Assembly (NCBI GenBank): GCA_002454425.1
Contig: DKIV01000015.1
Span: forward strand, 168,832-232,831
DNA length: 64,000 nt
From: Sphingobacteriaceae bacterium UBA6709
Lineage (GTDB): Bacteria > Bacteroidota > Bacteroidia > Sphingobacteriales > Sphingobacteriaceae
Reading direction: 5' to 3'
In this document: in pieces, positions 47,607 through 57,280 of the stretch
How positions within the stretch are numbered: position 1 is the first letter of the stretch
Layout: every line of letters begins with the position of its first letter
Program-made: the position numbers and the translations under genes
Notes under the pieces: model-generated
Seen by the model: the letters and a program-made list of their open reading frames with translations, nothing else
Told to the model about the DNA's origin: nothing
The model's database searches: none

Positions 47607-50600
47607 CTATTGTACGTCGAGTCCTGAAATACTCAGGTCTGCCGCGTCAATAGCTATTAACCGGACTTTATAAGTCCCGGCGTTAATCATTGTTCCTGTA
47701 GAAGTAGCGTAATAGTTCCACTTACCGGTACGGCTAGGTAGCAATTCAGCCTCCTCTGTTTTCATTAGCGTGCCGTCCAACAGGCGGAGTTCCAGAGTAG
47801 CCTTCAGCTTACGTCCGGTAGTGTTAGCATATTTCACCGTCATGGAATAAGTATCGGCTACACCGGTCTGTATTGTCCATTCCAGAACATCACCGGAAGC
47901 TTTGTTAAAGGTCACAGCATCTTTCCCATTAACGGTAGCTGTAACGATACCCGGAGTAAACGAGGCCTTGGGTGCTTTATAATTGACAGATTTCTTCAAG
48001 TCGAAGGCAGGCTGCAAGCTCGAAGCCGGCACTATTGCGGTAAAGAAGGCCTCTGCTTTCTCACCCAGAGTTAACTGGGCATTCCGAGTGAAGCGTTTAC
48101 GATACACCTTGTAAACCATGTCAGCATTATCCTGGAGCGTCTCTTTTTCCTCCTGAAAATCTTTCAACCACGACGGCTTGGAAGCGACAGAAGAAGCAAC
48201 AAACACGTCTGCCTCCTTGTTCAGTGAAAACGTATACTGACTACCGGACTTGCTGCTTCCGACGATCCAGTCGGCTCCGTATAGGCTTGAAGGAAGATCA
48301 CTAATTTTCGTATCAGCATCGCCAAAGATCTGATCGCCGGTGTCCAGCCAGGTGCCGCAGCTCACCGGTGCCCCTTGTAAGGTTTTCAACTGCGCTACTA
48401 TACCCTGAGGGGCAGACGCAGGTTTTACCGACTTCTTAGCAGCGATAGCGATCGCGGAAATCACCGCCTGACTTGCCTTTATGTGAGGGAAATCCAACAC
48501 CAACTTACCTCCCTTAACGTTTACAACGAAGGTCTTCTTCACCGCGCCTGCTCTCCCAGCTTCTTTCCAAAGGTCAAGATCTTTGACAAGTGTCTTTCCG
48601 TTCGCAGCCACATCAAATAAACGCCAGCCGCTACAGTCAAGACCTCCTCCTGTTCCAAACCAAGGCTCCATAAAGTACAGCTCGATCTGATATTCTCCAT
48701 CAGGCAATGGAAACTCGTATTTCAACTTATCGCGACCATACCGAAAAGTCTGGAATAAATCCCAATCGCGCGTACCGGCAATAGGGTCCGTCACCCGTCG
48801 TTGACTCGCAAAAAACGCCGGCATACCCGGATACTCGTCTGTCCAAGACAACGAGCCCCAGGCATTAGTGCCCTTTTCAAGATGCCGATCCGCCTGCCAG
48901 ATGTTGCCATTCTGATCTTTAAAATCAGGACCACCGCAATTTACTCGATACACGTAATCGAAGCCTTTCGCTCCTTCTGTAAGATTACGGGCATTGCTAT
49001 AAAGTTTATCAAAGTGAGGTGCCTGAGGCAGGTTGCGTAGCACAATGCAATCACGGGCAACAGCTTTCCCTGCAACATAACCCACTGCGTAGAGTACATT
49101 ATATTGAATATTTGCCTGATCCCACTGGAAGTGCGTACCTATGCCTTGTTTGCTGCGCTTGCCCAGCGACTGACCATCGATATCATTAAAGAGCTCGACC
49201 TGATCGCAGTTAGAATAGACCGTAATACCATCTTTCAGGCCAGGCTTCGACCACCTGTCAGGCCACGTATGAGACACGATATATACCATTGGCGATTTTG
49301 CGGCTGGAGCAAAATTTGAGCGGAACATATAAAATACATCGCCAGGCTCCTCCCAGCTTGTCAATAAGCCCTTATAGTTTACAGGACCTATTCTGTCAAG
49401 TTCTCTCTTTCCTTCACCGCCCTGTACCCGTCCCGGGTTATCATGCGAATTAAATATCCAGAAGTAGTGTCCCGTAGTTTTATCCTTTGCCTCCTCAGCA
49501 AGCTTAACTTTAAGCTCCATTAGCTGGGTCATGCGGTCTTCACTAAATACGCCGTCAACTTTAAACTTACCTTCGGTGTGTAAATCCATTGTTCTCCAGG
49601 CTCCGTATTCTCCAACCAGTAACTGACGCTTTAAATCCTCAGCATATGTTGCCGGATCCCCACCATAAGTGCCGGTCCAGTTTTGAGGAACATTCCAATC
49701 CGTTCCGGTGCCGCCATTACAGGTAGTGATCTTACGTTGCGAGGATGCTGTAGGATCTAGTTTACGAATAAGGTCTGAACATTCCTTTGCAAATGCTTCC
49801 GGCAAAGTACTTTCGTTCTCCAATCCCCATAATATGATCGATGGACTGTTACGACGTTCCTTAATCCAGTCGGTCATCAAGGTCTTGAAGTTCTGACGAA
49901 ATGCCGGATTATCAAACCAGATATGTGCCGCCATCTGCGGCCACCATAAGATTCCCTCGCGATCCCAATACTCCTGATACCGGAGATTGTGCGGCTGATG
50001 CGCGTCTCGTAGCGAGTTAAAACCCGCGGCCTTAATCTGCATCGCGCGGGCATGTATCTGTTCGCTTGTAAAAGCGTGGCTCTGCCCGATAAGATGCTCA
50101 TATTCTGCCACCCCATTAATAAGCACAGGCTTTCCGTTTAGGAAAAACCGCTTGTCATCGCCTTTTCTGCCCACCGGCCAGCTTATCCAACGAATGCCGT
50201 ATTTAGTATCAAGTTCATCAATAACCTTATCATCACGCAACACTTCCGTGCGTAGCGTATATAAATAAGGATCTTCGATAGACCATAAATGAGGATTGTT
50301 AATAACGGGGCTTTGTTGTTTCAGACTAAGTACCTGTCCCGCGCCCAGAGTTTTATCCATTAAAGGAAGCGTAAATACCGTACGCCCGTCTTTATCAATA
50401 AACTTATTTCTCAGCTGCACCTTGAGTGTGCGGTTTCCGTAGTTTTTCAACTCCGTTTCCATATTCAGCGTAGCTGAGCGGGCAGATACGGTAGTATCAT
50501 TCCACACATGCACGCCAAAAGGAGTGATTCGCAACTCAGAGGTCTCTATCAGATGTACGGGTCTGAAAATACCCATAGGTTGTGAGCCCTCGGAGAAGCC

Positions 50601-51128
50601 GCGCTCTTCAGAACAGCCTCCGCATACCCATGGCAGGTCTCTTATATCCGCGGGATGGTCAGCCTTAACAGCCAGCAGGTTTGGCTTGTTATTCTTATTC
50701 AGAAAATCGGTAATATCGATGGTAAAGGTCGTACGACCACCCGCATGCGCGCCTACTTTCTTTCCATTTAGAAATACTGTCGCATAAGACCCCACGCCTT
50801 CAAACCATAAGAAATAACGCTTCCCTGATTTTATTTTCACCGGATCCATGGTCTTCCGGTACCAGGCGTATCCATGCCTGTTCCCATGCATCATACGACG
50901 GTAACCGCCATATTCATCCCAGTTATGCGGAACGTCAACCTTTTTCCATTGCTTCTCTACATAACTTAATTGCTCAAATCCCTGATAGGCATTCTTATTA
51001 CTATCATTGGCTGCTGTATGCCAGTTGGCATCGAGGGAAATGGACTTCCTCAACCTTTGCTGACCAAATGTCGCCGAGCTAAATGCTATCCCCAGAAAGA
51101 GAGCACCGTAAAATTTTATGTTGTTCAT
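47607..51128 (-). CDS. Secreted GH2-family glycoside hydrolase with malectin-like and C-terminal CBM-like domains
   Basis: I start it at the ATG at 51128 (1173 residues). Signal peptide GALFLGIAFSSATFGQ. The GH2 layout follows: sugar-binding jelly roll at about 25-205 (VDVPHNWDEYGGY, FEGVGSYATVFLNGKKVG), Ig domain at about 210-310, and TIM barrel with PVLINGVAEYEH, acid/base in IILWGLENES and nucleophile in LVGEYGAW. After a DUF4982-like piece comes a malectin-like domain at about 700-870 (VYRVNCGGPDFKDQNGNIW) and a carbohydrate-binding C-terminus. GH2 members of pectin loci include beta-galactosidases, beta-glucuronidases and beta-galacturonidases; the choice cannot be made here. Last gene of the operon, 28 bases or less after the GH95 gene. 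Confidence 0.9.
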   Translation of the reverse strand: MNNIKFYGALFLGIAFSSATFGQQRLRKSISLDANWHTAANDSNKNAYQGFEQLSYVEKQWKKVDVPHNWDEYGGYRRMMHGNRHGYAWYRKTMDPVKIKSGKRYFLWFEGVGSYATVFLNGKKVGAHAGGRTTFTIDITDFLNKNNKPNLLAVKADHPADIRDLPWVCGGCSEERGFSEGSQPMGIFRPVHLIETSELRITPFGVHVWNDTTVSARSATLNMETELKNYGNRTLKVQLRNKFIDKDGRTVFTLPLMDKTLGAGQVLSLKQQSPVINNPHLWSIEDPYLYTLRTEVLRDDKVIDELDTKYGIRWISWPVGRKGDDKRFFLNGKPVLINGVAEYEHLIGQSHAFTSEQIHARAMQIKAAGFNSLRDAHQPHNLRYQEYWDREGILWWPQMAAHIWFDNPAFRQNFKTLMTDWIKERRNSPSIILWGLENESTLPEAFAKECSDLIRKLDPTASSQRKITTCNGGTGTDWNVPQNWTGTYGGDPATYAEDLKRQLLVGEYGAWRTMDLHTEGKFKVDGVFSEDRMTQLMELKVKLAEEAKDKTTGHYFWIFNSHDNPGRVQGGEGKRELDRIGPVNYKGLLTSWEEPGDVFYMFRSNFAPAAKSPMVYIVSHTWPDRWSKPGLKDGITVYSNCDQVELFNDIDGQSLGKRSKQGIGTHFQWDQANIQYNVLYAVGYVAGKAVARDCIVLRNLPQAPHFDKLYSNARNLTEGAKGFDYVYRVNCGGPDFKDQNGNIWQADRHLEKGTNAWGSLSWTDEYPGMPAFFASQRRVTDPIAGTRDWDLFQTFRYGRDKLKYEFPLPDGEYQIELYFMEPWFGTGGGLDCSGWRLFDVAANGKTLVKDLDLWKEAGRAGAVKKTFVVNVKGGKLVLDFPHIKASQAVISAIAIAAKKSVKPASAPQGIVAQLKTLQGAPVSCGTWLDTGDQIFGDADTKISDLPSSLYGADWIVGSSKSGSQYTFSLNKEADVFVASSVASKPSWLKDFQEEKETLQDNADMVYKVYRKRFTRNAQLTLGEKAEAFFTAIVPASSLQPAFDLKKSVNYKAPKASFTPGIVTATVNGKDAVTFNKASGDVLEWTIQTGVADTYSMTVKYANTTGRKLKATLELRLLDGTLMKTEEAELLPSRTGKWNYYATSTGTMINAGTYKVRLIAIDAADLSISGLDVQ

Positions 51129-51156
51129 GAACAAACGCTTATTATCATTTAACAAA

Positions 51157-53988
51157 TTATCTGGCCACAGCCTTTAGCTTCTCCAGACTACCATTAAATA
51201 TATATTTCGAACCCGCGCTAGTATCAAAGCTGACGCTACGTCCCTTATAATTTAACTTGCAGACACCTCCGGCGGTCGACAACACTTCAACGCTCACCAG
51301 CTGTCCGCTCTTCCATTTGAAATTAAGCTGAAAACCACCACGTGCGCACATTCCGCGAACGTTGCCTTCTGACAACTCTTTAGGTAGGGCTGGCAGTATA
51401 TCTATCTCATTCAGCTGACTTTGCATAAGCATTTCAGAAATACCGGCAGCACCACCGAAGTTTCCGTCAATTTGAAAAGGAGGATGGGCATCAAAGAGAT
51501 TTACATAAGAACCGCTGCCTCCTTCGGCAGGCTTGATAAGCATCTTCACCATGTTATAGGCATGATCTCCGTCAAGGAAGCGGGCCCAGAAATTGATCTT
51601 CCACGCCAGACTCCAGCCCGTAGCTTCATCACCGCGGTAAATTAAAGACTGACGTGCCGCCTTCATCAGGTCAGCACTCTGACGCCAGTTGATCTCATTG
51701 CCTGGATATACACCCCAAAGATGCGATACATGCCGATGTGTGTTGGTAGTATCATCTTTATCCTCAAGCCATTCCTGCAGTTGTCCGTATTTCCCAATTT
51801 GGTTCGGCGCTATTTGTTTATACTTCAACGCCAGGCTATCTGCAAAAGCCTTATCCTCTCCTAATATCGAAGCGGCTTGTACCACTGATTGAAATAAACT
51901 GCGAATAATCTGATGATCCATCGTTGGGCCGGCAACCAAACCTCCCTGTTCCGGCGAATTAGACGGCGTGCTTATCAGCCATCCCGTCTTAGCATCTTTC
52001 ACAAGAAATGTATTAAAGAACAAGGCTGCATCTTTCATTACCGGATAGGCCCGCTTACGCAGAAAGTCCTTATCCCGTGTAAAGAGATAATGCTCCCACA
52101 AGTGTCGACAAAGCCAGGCACCCCCGCTTACCCAAATACCATGATTCGAGTTGTTAATAGGTGCTGTCCCCCGCCACTGGTCGGTATTATGGTGTAAAAC
52201 CCATCCCGGCGCGTTATAGTATTCGCGGGCAGTTTCTTTACCCGCAATACGCAATTCGTCAATCATCCCAAATAAAGGATCAGTCATCGCCGGCAGATTC
52301 AGTGGCTCAGCAGGCCAGTAATTCATCTCCAGGTTGATATTAGTAGTATACTTGCTTCCCCAGGGAGGGGTAAGCAGATCGTTCCAGATACCCTGCAGGT
52401 TGGCAGGTCCCGTTCCGGGGCGAGAGCTGGAGATCAGCAAATAACGTCCGTATTGAACATACAGTGCGGCCAGCGCTGGATCGGCACTATGCGAAAACTC
52501 TTCAATGCGCTTGTCAGTAGGCATAGCAGCCTTCTTATCCGGACCAAAATTTATAGAAAAGGTATTGAAATACTTCTTATAGTCCCTAACATGGTCAGCC
52601 CGCACATTCGCATACTTACGCGTCGCAACGGCCTTCATATAGCTTGCGGCTAAACGTTTCTCGTCGCTGGAGACATCTTTAAAATTCTTATAGTTTGTAG
52701 CCGCGCAAAGATACAGGCTCACTTCGCTAGCACCAGTTATGCTGATCTTGCCATTCCGCCAACTTAGCTTCCCCCCGGTATTAACTACTTTCAACAAGGC
52801 CTCTCCACGCATCTGACCATTTTTCACCTGCACATCTAAGGCCAACGTCTTATCATCGATCTTGCGCACCGAAGAAAACTTGTGAATACTTGCCAGTCCC
52901 GCCGAAAAGCTCAGGGCCCCCGCCTTGCTTGCGCGCAGGTGGATAGCTAAGGTCTGATCGGGCTGACTTACCAAATATTCACGCGTATACTCGACGCCTG
53001 CCACGCGATAGCTGGTTGTCGCCAATGCAGTATTCAGATCAAGCTGACGTCTGTAGTTCGATGCTTTAGCATGCGAAGCCGGAAAATCAATAAGGATATC
53101 TCCAAAGGGCTGATAAGATGCCTGATACTGCCCAACAGCAGGAGGATTATCATCCTGCACAAAATACTTCCAGCGTCCATTAATATTTATAGCTTCCGAC
53201 TCCTTGCCTTCAGCAAACACCTGCATCGGATGACGCGTGTCTTTATAACCTACCAGTCCGCCCTTATCAAAGAAGTTAAGCACCTGTATCGCTATTACAT
53301 TCCGTCCTTTACGTAATACGGATGCCGGTACACGATATATTCGCCCGGTTGCATTATCAGGCGTGCTGCCTACCAATACTCCATTTACATAGGTAAAGTC
53401 CTGGTCGCGAATCTTTCCAAGGTCGAGCATCAGCGTCTTGCCATTCCAGTTCTCCGGGAGATCAAAGCTCTTGCGAAACCATATCGCCCCGTCAAGTCCC
53501 TGAAAACCCAATTCTTCCCATCCATCATGATTCGGCGCCTGCATTTCTTTCCATGAGACATCGTTGAAGTCTGTCGCCGCCGGATTACCCTTCAGGTTAA
53601 AACCCGCTTGTATTTTCTTTACCCACGCAGCACGGTCTCCGGCTGTCGACAGTGCTCCCATCGAATAAGTAGCGGCCAGCTTTTCCGCTGCCGACTGCTT
53701 TCCCTGCGCCAGTAGATCTCTTATCTCCTGCAGGTGTACCCACGCGCCTTTTTTGTTATAGTCCCTGGGGCCATCAGACCACAGGCGCTCTTCGTTAAAT
53801 TGAATCTGGTCCTGAACCAATCCTCCGTAAACCATCCCTCCTATCCGGCCATTGCCGATAGGAAGAGCATCTGTCCACTTCTCCGACGGCCTATTATACC
53901 ATAATGTTAAATCCTGCCCGAAGACAGGATTTAACGCTGATATAAATACGATGGAACAGATAAGCCAATTGAATCCTGTTCGTTTCAT
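51157..53988 (-). CDS. Secreted GH95 alpha-L-fucosidase/alpha-L-galactosidase with an inserted jelly-roll domain
   Basis: This 943-residue protein has a signal peptide (LICSIVFISALNPVFGQ). GH95 hallmarks: LWYNRPSEKWTDALPIGNGRIGGM at the start (short form), NINLEMNYWPAEPLN with the paired Asn residues, STPSNSPEQGG with the general-acid Glu, WSLAWKINFWARFLDGDHAY, and HPPFQIDGNFGGAAGI with the catalytic Asp. Between about 130 and 270, inside the N-terminal beta-domain, is an extra GH2-type jelly roll (LGFQGLDGAIWFRKSFDLP, VNGVLVGSTPDNATGRIYRV). GH95 enzymes cleave terminal alpha-L-fucose or alpha-L-galactose; both sugars occur in pectin side chains. Third from the end of the hydrolase operon by order, 52 bases after the GH28 gene. 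Confidence 0.92.
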   Translation of the reverse strand: MKRTGFNWLICSIVFISALNPVFGQDLTLWYNRPSEKWTDALPIGNGRIGGMVYGGLVQDQIQFNEERLWSDGPRDYNKKGAWVHLQEIRDLLAQGKQSAAEKLAATYSMGALSTAGDRAAWVKKIQAGFNLKGNPAATDFNDVSWKEMQAPNHDGWEELGFQGLDGAIWFRKSFDLPENWNGKTLMLDLGKIRDQDFTYVNGVLVGSTPDNATGRIYRVPASVLRKGRNVIAIQVLNFFDKGGLVGYKDTRHPMQVFAEGKESEAININGRWKYFVQDDNPPAVGQYQASYQPFGDILIDFPASHAKASNYRRQLDLNTALATTSYRVAGVEYTREYLVSQPDQTLAIHLRASKAGALSFSAGLASIHKFSSVRKIDDKTLALDVQVKNGQMRGEALLKVVNTGGKLSWRNGKISITGASEVSLYLCAATNYKNFKDVSSDEKRLAASYMKAVATRKYANVRADHVRDYKKYFNTFSINFGPDKKAAMPTDKRIEEFSHSADPALAALYVQYGRYLLISSSRPGTGPANLQGIWNDLLTPPWGSKYTTNINLEMNYWPAEPLNLPAMTDPLFGMIDELRIAGKETAREYYNAPGWVLHHNTDQWRGTAPINNSNHGIWVSGGAWLCRHLWEHYLFTRDKDFLRKRAYPVMKDAALFFNTFLVKDAKTGWLISTPSNSPEQGGLVAGPTMDHQIIRSLFQSVVQAASILGEDKAFADSLALKYKQIAPNQIGKYGQLQEWLEDKDDTTNTHRHVSHLWGVYPGNEINWRQSADLMKAARQSLIYRGDEATGWSLAWKINFWARFLDGDHAYNMVKMLIKPAEGGSGSYVNLFDAHPPFQIDGNFGGAAGISEMLMQSQLNEIDILPALPKELSEGNVRGMCARGGFQLNFKWKSGQLVSVEVLSTAGGVCKLNYKGRSVSFDTSAGSKYIFNGSLEKLKAVAR

Positions 53989-54040
53989 TAAAGTATTTTA
54001 ATTACATCCTCATCGAGGTTGTTAGTTTATAAAAGAGCCT

Positions 54041-55612
54041 TTATTCAACCACAATCTTTTCTTTTACCTCTGCGCTCTGTGTAATAACATTCTTCACATT
54101 TCTGAAATCATTGTTCTTCAGAACTACACCTTGAGTTTTCTCTCCGGCAGCTCTCAGGAACATATCGCCTCCTTTGCGGGGAAAGCAATTGTAGATAAAC
54201 GCGTCCTGAACATTCTTAAGATCTACCAATGGCATACCTGCCTTCGGGGTAAAAGTCTTTACACCGTTAACAATAAGTGTATTTACGAGCTCAGCCTTTA
54301 CCGGAGCGCCTATCTCTGTATTGATATGCACATTGTGCATTTCAATGTTTGAAGCATTTTTAAAAGTAAATCCGGTTTTAGCATCCATGTTGATGTCATT
54401 GAAGGTAATGTTATCTATAGGCATTTCCTCAAGACCGTTGATAAAGCAAGCCTCATTAATTCCTGAACCTGTAATGTTGCTCAGGTGAATATTTCTGAAG
54501 ATCGGCGTACGCTCCGTAACAGGTTCAACACTGGTCTTAGCATAAGCAAGGTCAAGCACGATAGCCTGCTCCTTGATATTCTTCATGATGATATTATCTA
54601 CACGAATCTCTTCAACCACGCCACCGCGACCTCTTGCTGACTTAATACGGATACCCCTGTCGGTACCATCAAATACACAGTTGGAAATGGTGATCTTCTT
54701 AACGCCACCTGACATCTCACTGCCTATTACCACACCGCCATGTCCTGATAGCATGGTACAGTTCGTAATGGTATAGTTTTCTGCCGGAGCATTCTTAGCA
54801 CGACCGGGTTTATCTTTACCAGACTTGATCGTGATGCAGTCATCGCCTACTGAAATATGGCAATTCGAGATGTGTACATTACTGCATGACTCGGGATTAA
54901 TGCCATCGGTATTAGGCGAATGAGGATTATAAATACTTACACCTGTAACGGTTACGTTGGTACAGAACTCTGGGTTTACCGTCCAGAATGGTGAGTTCTG
55001 TATCGTTATACCCTCAATTTGTACATTGTCGCAATACATGGGCATGATGAATGAAGGACGTAAAAAGCCTCTCACCATTTGCTTTGGCTCATCAGGAAGA
55101 AGAATATTCTTGTTTAGCCTGTCAAACTCTATCTGCCACTTCGAACGTGGCTGCCCTTCCTTATAGCCTTCTACGAAATCCCACCATTTTTTACCGTGAC
55201 CATCAATTAGACCGCGTCCTTTGATGGCGATATTCTTTGCTTTATAAGCATAAAATAATGGCGAAAAAGTAGTAACGTCTACCCCTTCATAACGACTCTC
55301 AACCATAGGGACATAGTCGTCAAAATTATCACTGAAGTGAAGTTCCGCACCTGCATCAATAAAAATGGTAATGTTACTCTTCAGATGAATAGGGCCTGTG
55401 AGATACTTTCCAGCTGGAAAATATACAGTACCCCCGCCCGCCTTTGAAGCGGCATCAATAGCTTTCTTTACGGCATCTGTCGCCAGCTTGCTGCTATCAT
55501 TCTTTGCTCCGTATTTGAGCACGTTATAGTACTGCTGCGCCGAGCTGTTGAAGGCGGTACACATGAATGCCACCGCGGCTGCTATTGCCTTTATTCCCTT
55601 ACTTACGTTCAT
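54041..55612 (-). CDS. Secreted GH28-family polygalacturonase
   Basis: This 523-residue right-handed beta-helix protein has a signal peptide (AAVAFMCTAFNSSAQ). Catalytic set of GH28: HSPNTDGINPESC, HISVGDDCITIKSG (Asp-Asp), MLSGHGGVVIGSE (His) and GIRIKSARGRGG (Arg-Ile-Lys). The beta-helix lead-in is YNVLKYGAKNDSSKLATDAV. It hydrolyses alpha-galacturonosyl links in homogalacturonan or rhamnogalacturonan, probably in the periplasm. Middle gene of the operon, with a 64-base gap to the gene upstream. Confidence 0.95.
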   Translation of the reverse strand: MNVSKGIKAIAAAVAFMCTAFNSSAQQYYNVLKYGAKNDSSKLATDAVKKAIDAASKAGGGTVYFPAGKYLTGPIHLKSNITIFIDAGAELHFSDNFDDYVPMVESRYEGVDVTTFSPLFYAYKAKNIAIKGRGLIDGHGKKWWDFVEGYKEGQPRSKWQIEFDRLNKNILLPDEPKQMVRGFLRPSFIMPMYCDNVQIEGITIQNSPFWTVNPEFCTNVTVTGVSIYNPHSPNTDGINPESCSNVHISNCHISVGDDCITIKSGKDKPGRAKNAPAENYTITNCTMLSGHGGVVIGSEMSGGVKKITISNCVFDGTDRGIRIKSARGRGGVVEEIRVDNIIMKNIKEQAIVLDLAYAKTSVEPVTERTPIFRNIHLSNITGSGINEACFINGLEEMPIDNITFNDINMDAKTGFTFKNASNIEMHNVHINTEIGAPVKAELVNTLIVNGVKTFTPKAGMPLVDLKNVQDAFIYNCFPRKGGDMFLRAAGEKTQGVVLKNNDFRNVKNVITQSAEVKEKIVVE

Positions 55613-55675
55613 TCTAAAATTTATTTTGGCGTATATATTATGGGGAAACCAAATGATGCTTCCCCGATGTGTGTT

Positions 55676-57241
55676 TTAAATCTTTCCCTGTAATTTGCCA
55701 AGCGTATCGGCACGCGCGATTTGCTTACCGTTAGCAAATAATAATAAGCCTTTACCCTTATTATATTTCTTTCCGGTCTTATCCCAGATAACAGTGATGT
55801 TCTTACCATGGTAAGCTACATTTTCGAGGCAGAAATAATCCCATTTTCCCTCCGGAACTAATGGATTAACCTCCACAATGTTGTCGGCACGAGGTTTCAG
55901 ACCAACAAGGTCGGCAATCACGATATCGCAGAATGTTGAATGATTATAGAAACGACTTCTGGTGCTAACTCCTTTGAGCCAGTCATTCTTTTTCTTCTCT
56001 CCATGGTACTCGCCCACATACGTATGTCCGTTCTGCATGTGCATTTTCGCATATTTCGATACTTGCGTATAGAAAATATCCTTGTTCATCTTACCATGTA
56101 CACTGTAATTAGTAAGGAGATTTGCCAATGATTTAAGGGTCTGTGAAGTTGCGAAAGGCCATATAGCGCCATCCCATTCACAGCTGTGGCCGGAACCCCT
56201 CTTCCTGAAGGTAGGTTCGCGTCGTTCAGCAGTAGTAATACCCATAGGGGCATTAAAGCCGTCCGGATCTACAAGCTCATTCCATGCTTTCGCGTATTTT
56301 GCGTTATCAGCAGGCAGATCAAAATACCAGGGAATAAATCCTATTGCCTCACGTGGTGCTAATTTGCCATTTGCCGCGTATTTAGTACAGAAGAATGAGG
56401 CGCTATCGCTCCACAAGCTATCAACAGTAAGTTTCCTCAGTCTGTCGGCTTTTGTTTTGTACTCGCTCTCCAGCGTAGTATTGTTAAAGAGTGCAGCCAT
56501 CTTTGCGATCGCTACAGCATTGCCATACATGTAAGAGTTTATAGATGGGCGGCGGTTCATCACCTTACGGCCGCCACTTACCGACTCTTCCATAGCATCT
56601 TTCACGTCATATTGCCAAAACATCCCCGAAGGAGCTTCACGTTCGCGCTCCCAGGTACGATAATCGGCACTCAGAGAATCAAGAATGCTTCCTACAAACT
56701 TCTTATCCTGATTTACCAGATATCTGTTATACACGGCATCGTCGATCCAGCTGCTGAAGCCATGAAAACGCTGATAAGAAAGCGCCTTCTCCTTGATAAG
56801 CCAGAACTTAACGTATTGATCGATATACGTAGGGTTACGCAACCAACGACCTTCATATATCTGATGACCAAGGGCACTGCTGATAGCATTAAACTTGCCG
56901 GCATGCTTTACCGGTGTAATAAACTCTGTAAATATAAATCCGGCAGGCGTCTCCTTCAGATGTTTTCTAAAGGTCCACCAGCGATAATAATAAACTTTTT
57001 CAATGGCTGAATCCGGGCAATCAAACATTGGAGCGTTAGCGGCTATCCAACCTGCGGCCTTATCATTGCTGACATAGTTTTTCACGTCCTCACTATCCAG
57101 TGAGTTAAAGTACGTGGTGTAATCATTAAGCTTCTTCAGCGGAACAATAGACTTCTTCTTCTGCGCTTGCGCTACTCCCGAAGTCATCATTACCAACGAA
57201 ACAAAGCAGGCTAAGCCCCTGTATTTGTTCAGTCTGATCAT
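55676..57241 (-). CDS. Secreted (alpha/alpha)6-barrel glycoside hydrolase, MGH1/GH63-like
   Basis: This 521-residue protein has a signal peptide (LACFVSLVMMTSGVAQAQ). It shows the helical repeat pattern of MGH1-like and trehalase-like barrels: YYYRWWTFRKHL, FHGFSSWIDDAVYNRYLVNQ, SGMFWQYDVKDAMEESVSGG, RRPSINSYMYGNAVAIAKMA, SLWSDSASFFCTKY, HSCEWDGAIWPFATSQTL, and a short beta-rich tail. The Asp of FWQYDVKDAMEE and the Glu of SCEWDG region are candidate catalytic acids. Substrate unknown; position between an alpha-galacturonidase-like gene and GH28 suggests a pectin side-chain linkage. Family call by fold pattern, not by a diagnostic motif. Confidence 0.8.
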   Translation of the reverse strand: MIRLNKYRGLACFVSLVMMTSGVAQAQKKKSIVPLKKLNDYTTYFNSLDSEDVKNYVSNDKAAGWIAANAPMFDCPDSAIEKVYYYRWWTFRKHLKETPAGFIFTEFITPVKHAGKFNAISSALGHQIYEGRWLRNPTYIDQYVKFWLIKEKALSYQRFHGFSSWIDDAVYNRYLVNQDKKFVGSILDSLSADYRTWEREREAPSGMFWQYDVKDAMEESVSGGRKVMNRRPSINSYMYGNAVAIAKMAALFNNTTLESEYKTKADRLRKLTVDSLWSDSASFFCTKYAANGKLAPREAIGFIPWYFDLPADNAKYAKAWNELVDPDGFNAPMGITTAERREPTFRKRGSGHSCEWDGAIWPFATSQTLKSLANLLTNYSVHGKMNKDIFYTQVSKYAKMHMQNGHTYVGEYHGEKKKNDWLKGVSTRSRFYNHSTFCDIVIADLVGLKPRADNIVEVNPLVPEGKWDYFCLENVAYHGKNITVIWDKTGKKYNKGKGLLLFANGKQIARADTLGKLQGKI

Positions 57242-57280
57242 GTAAGATAAATTAAGCGTTATACTAAATATGTGTTGTTT

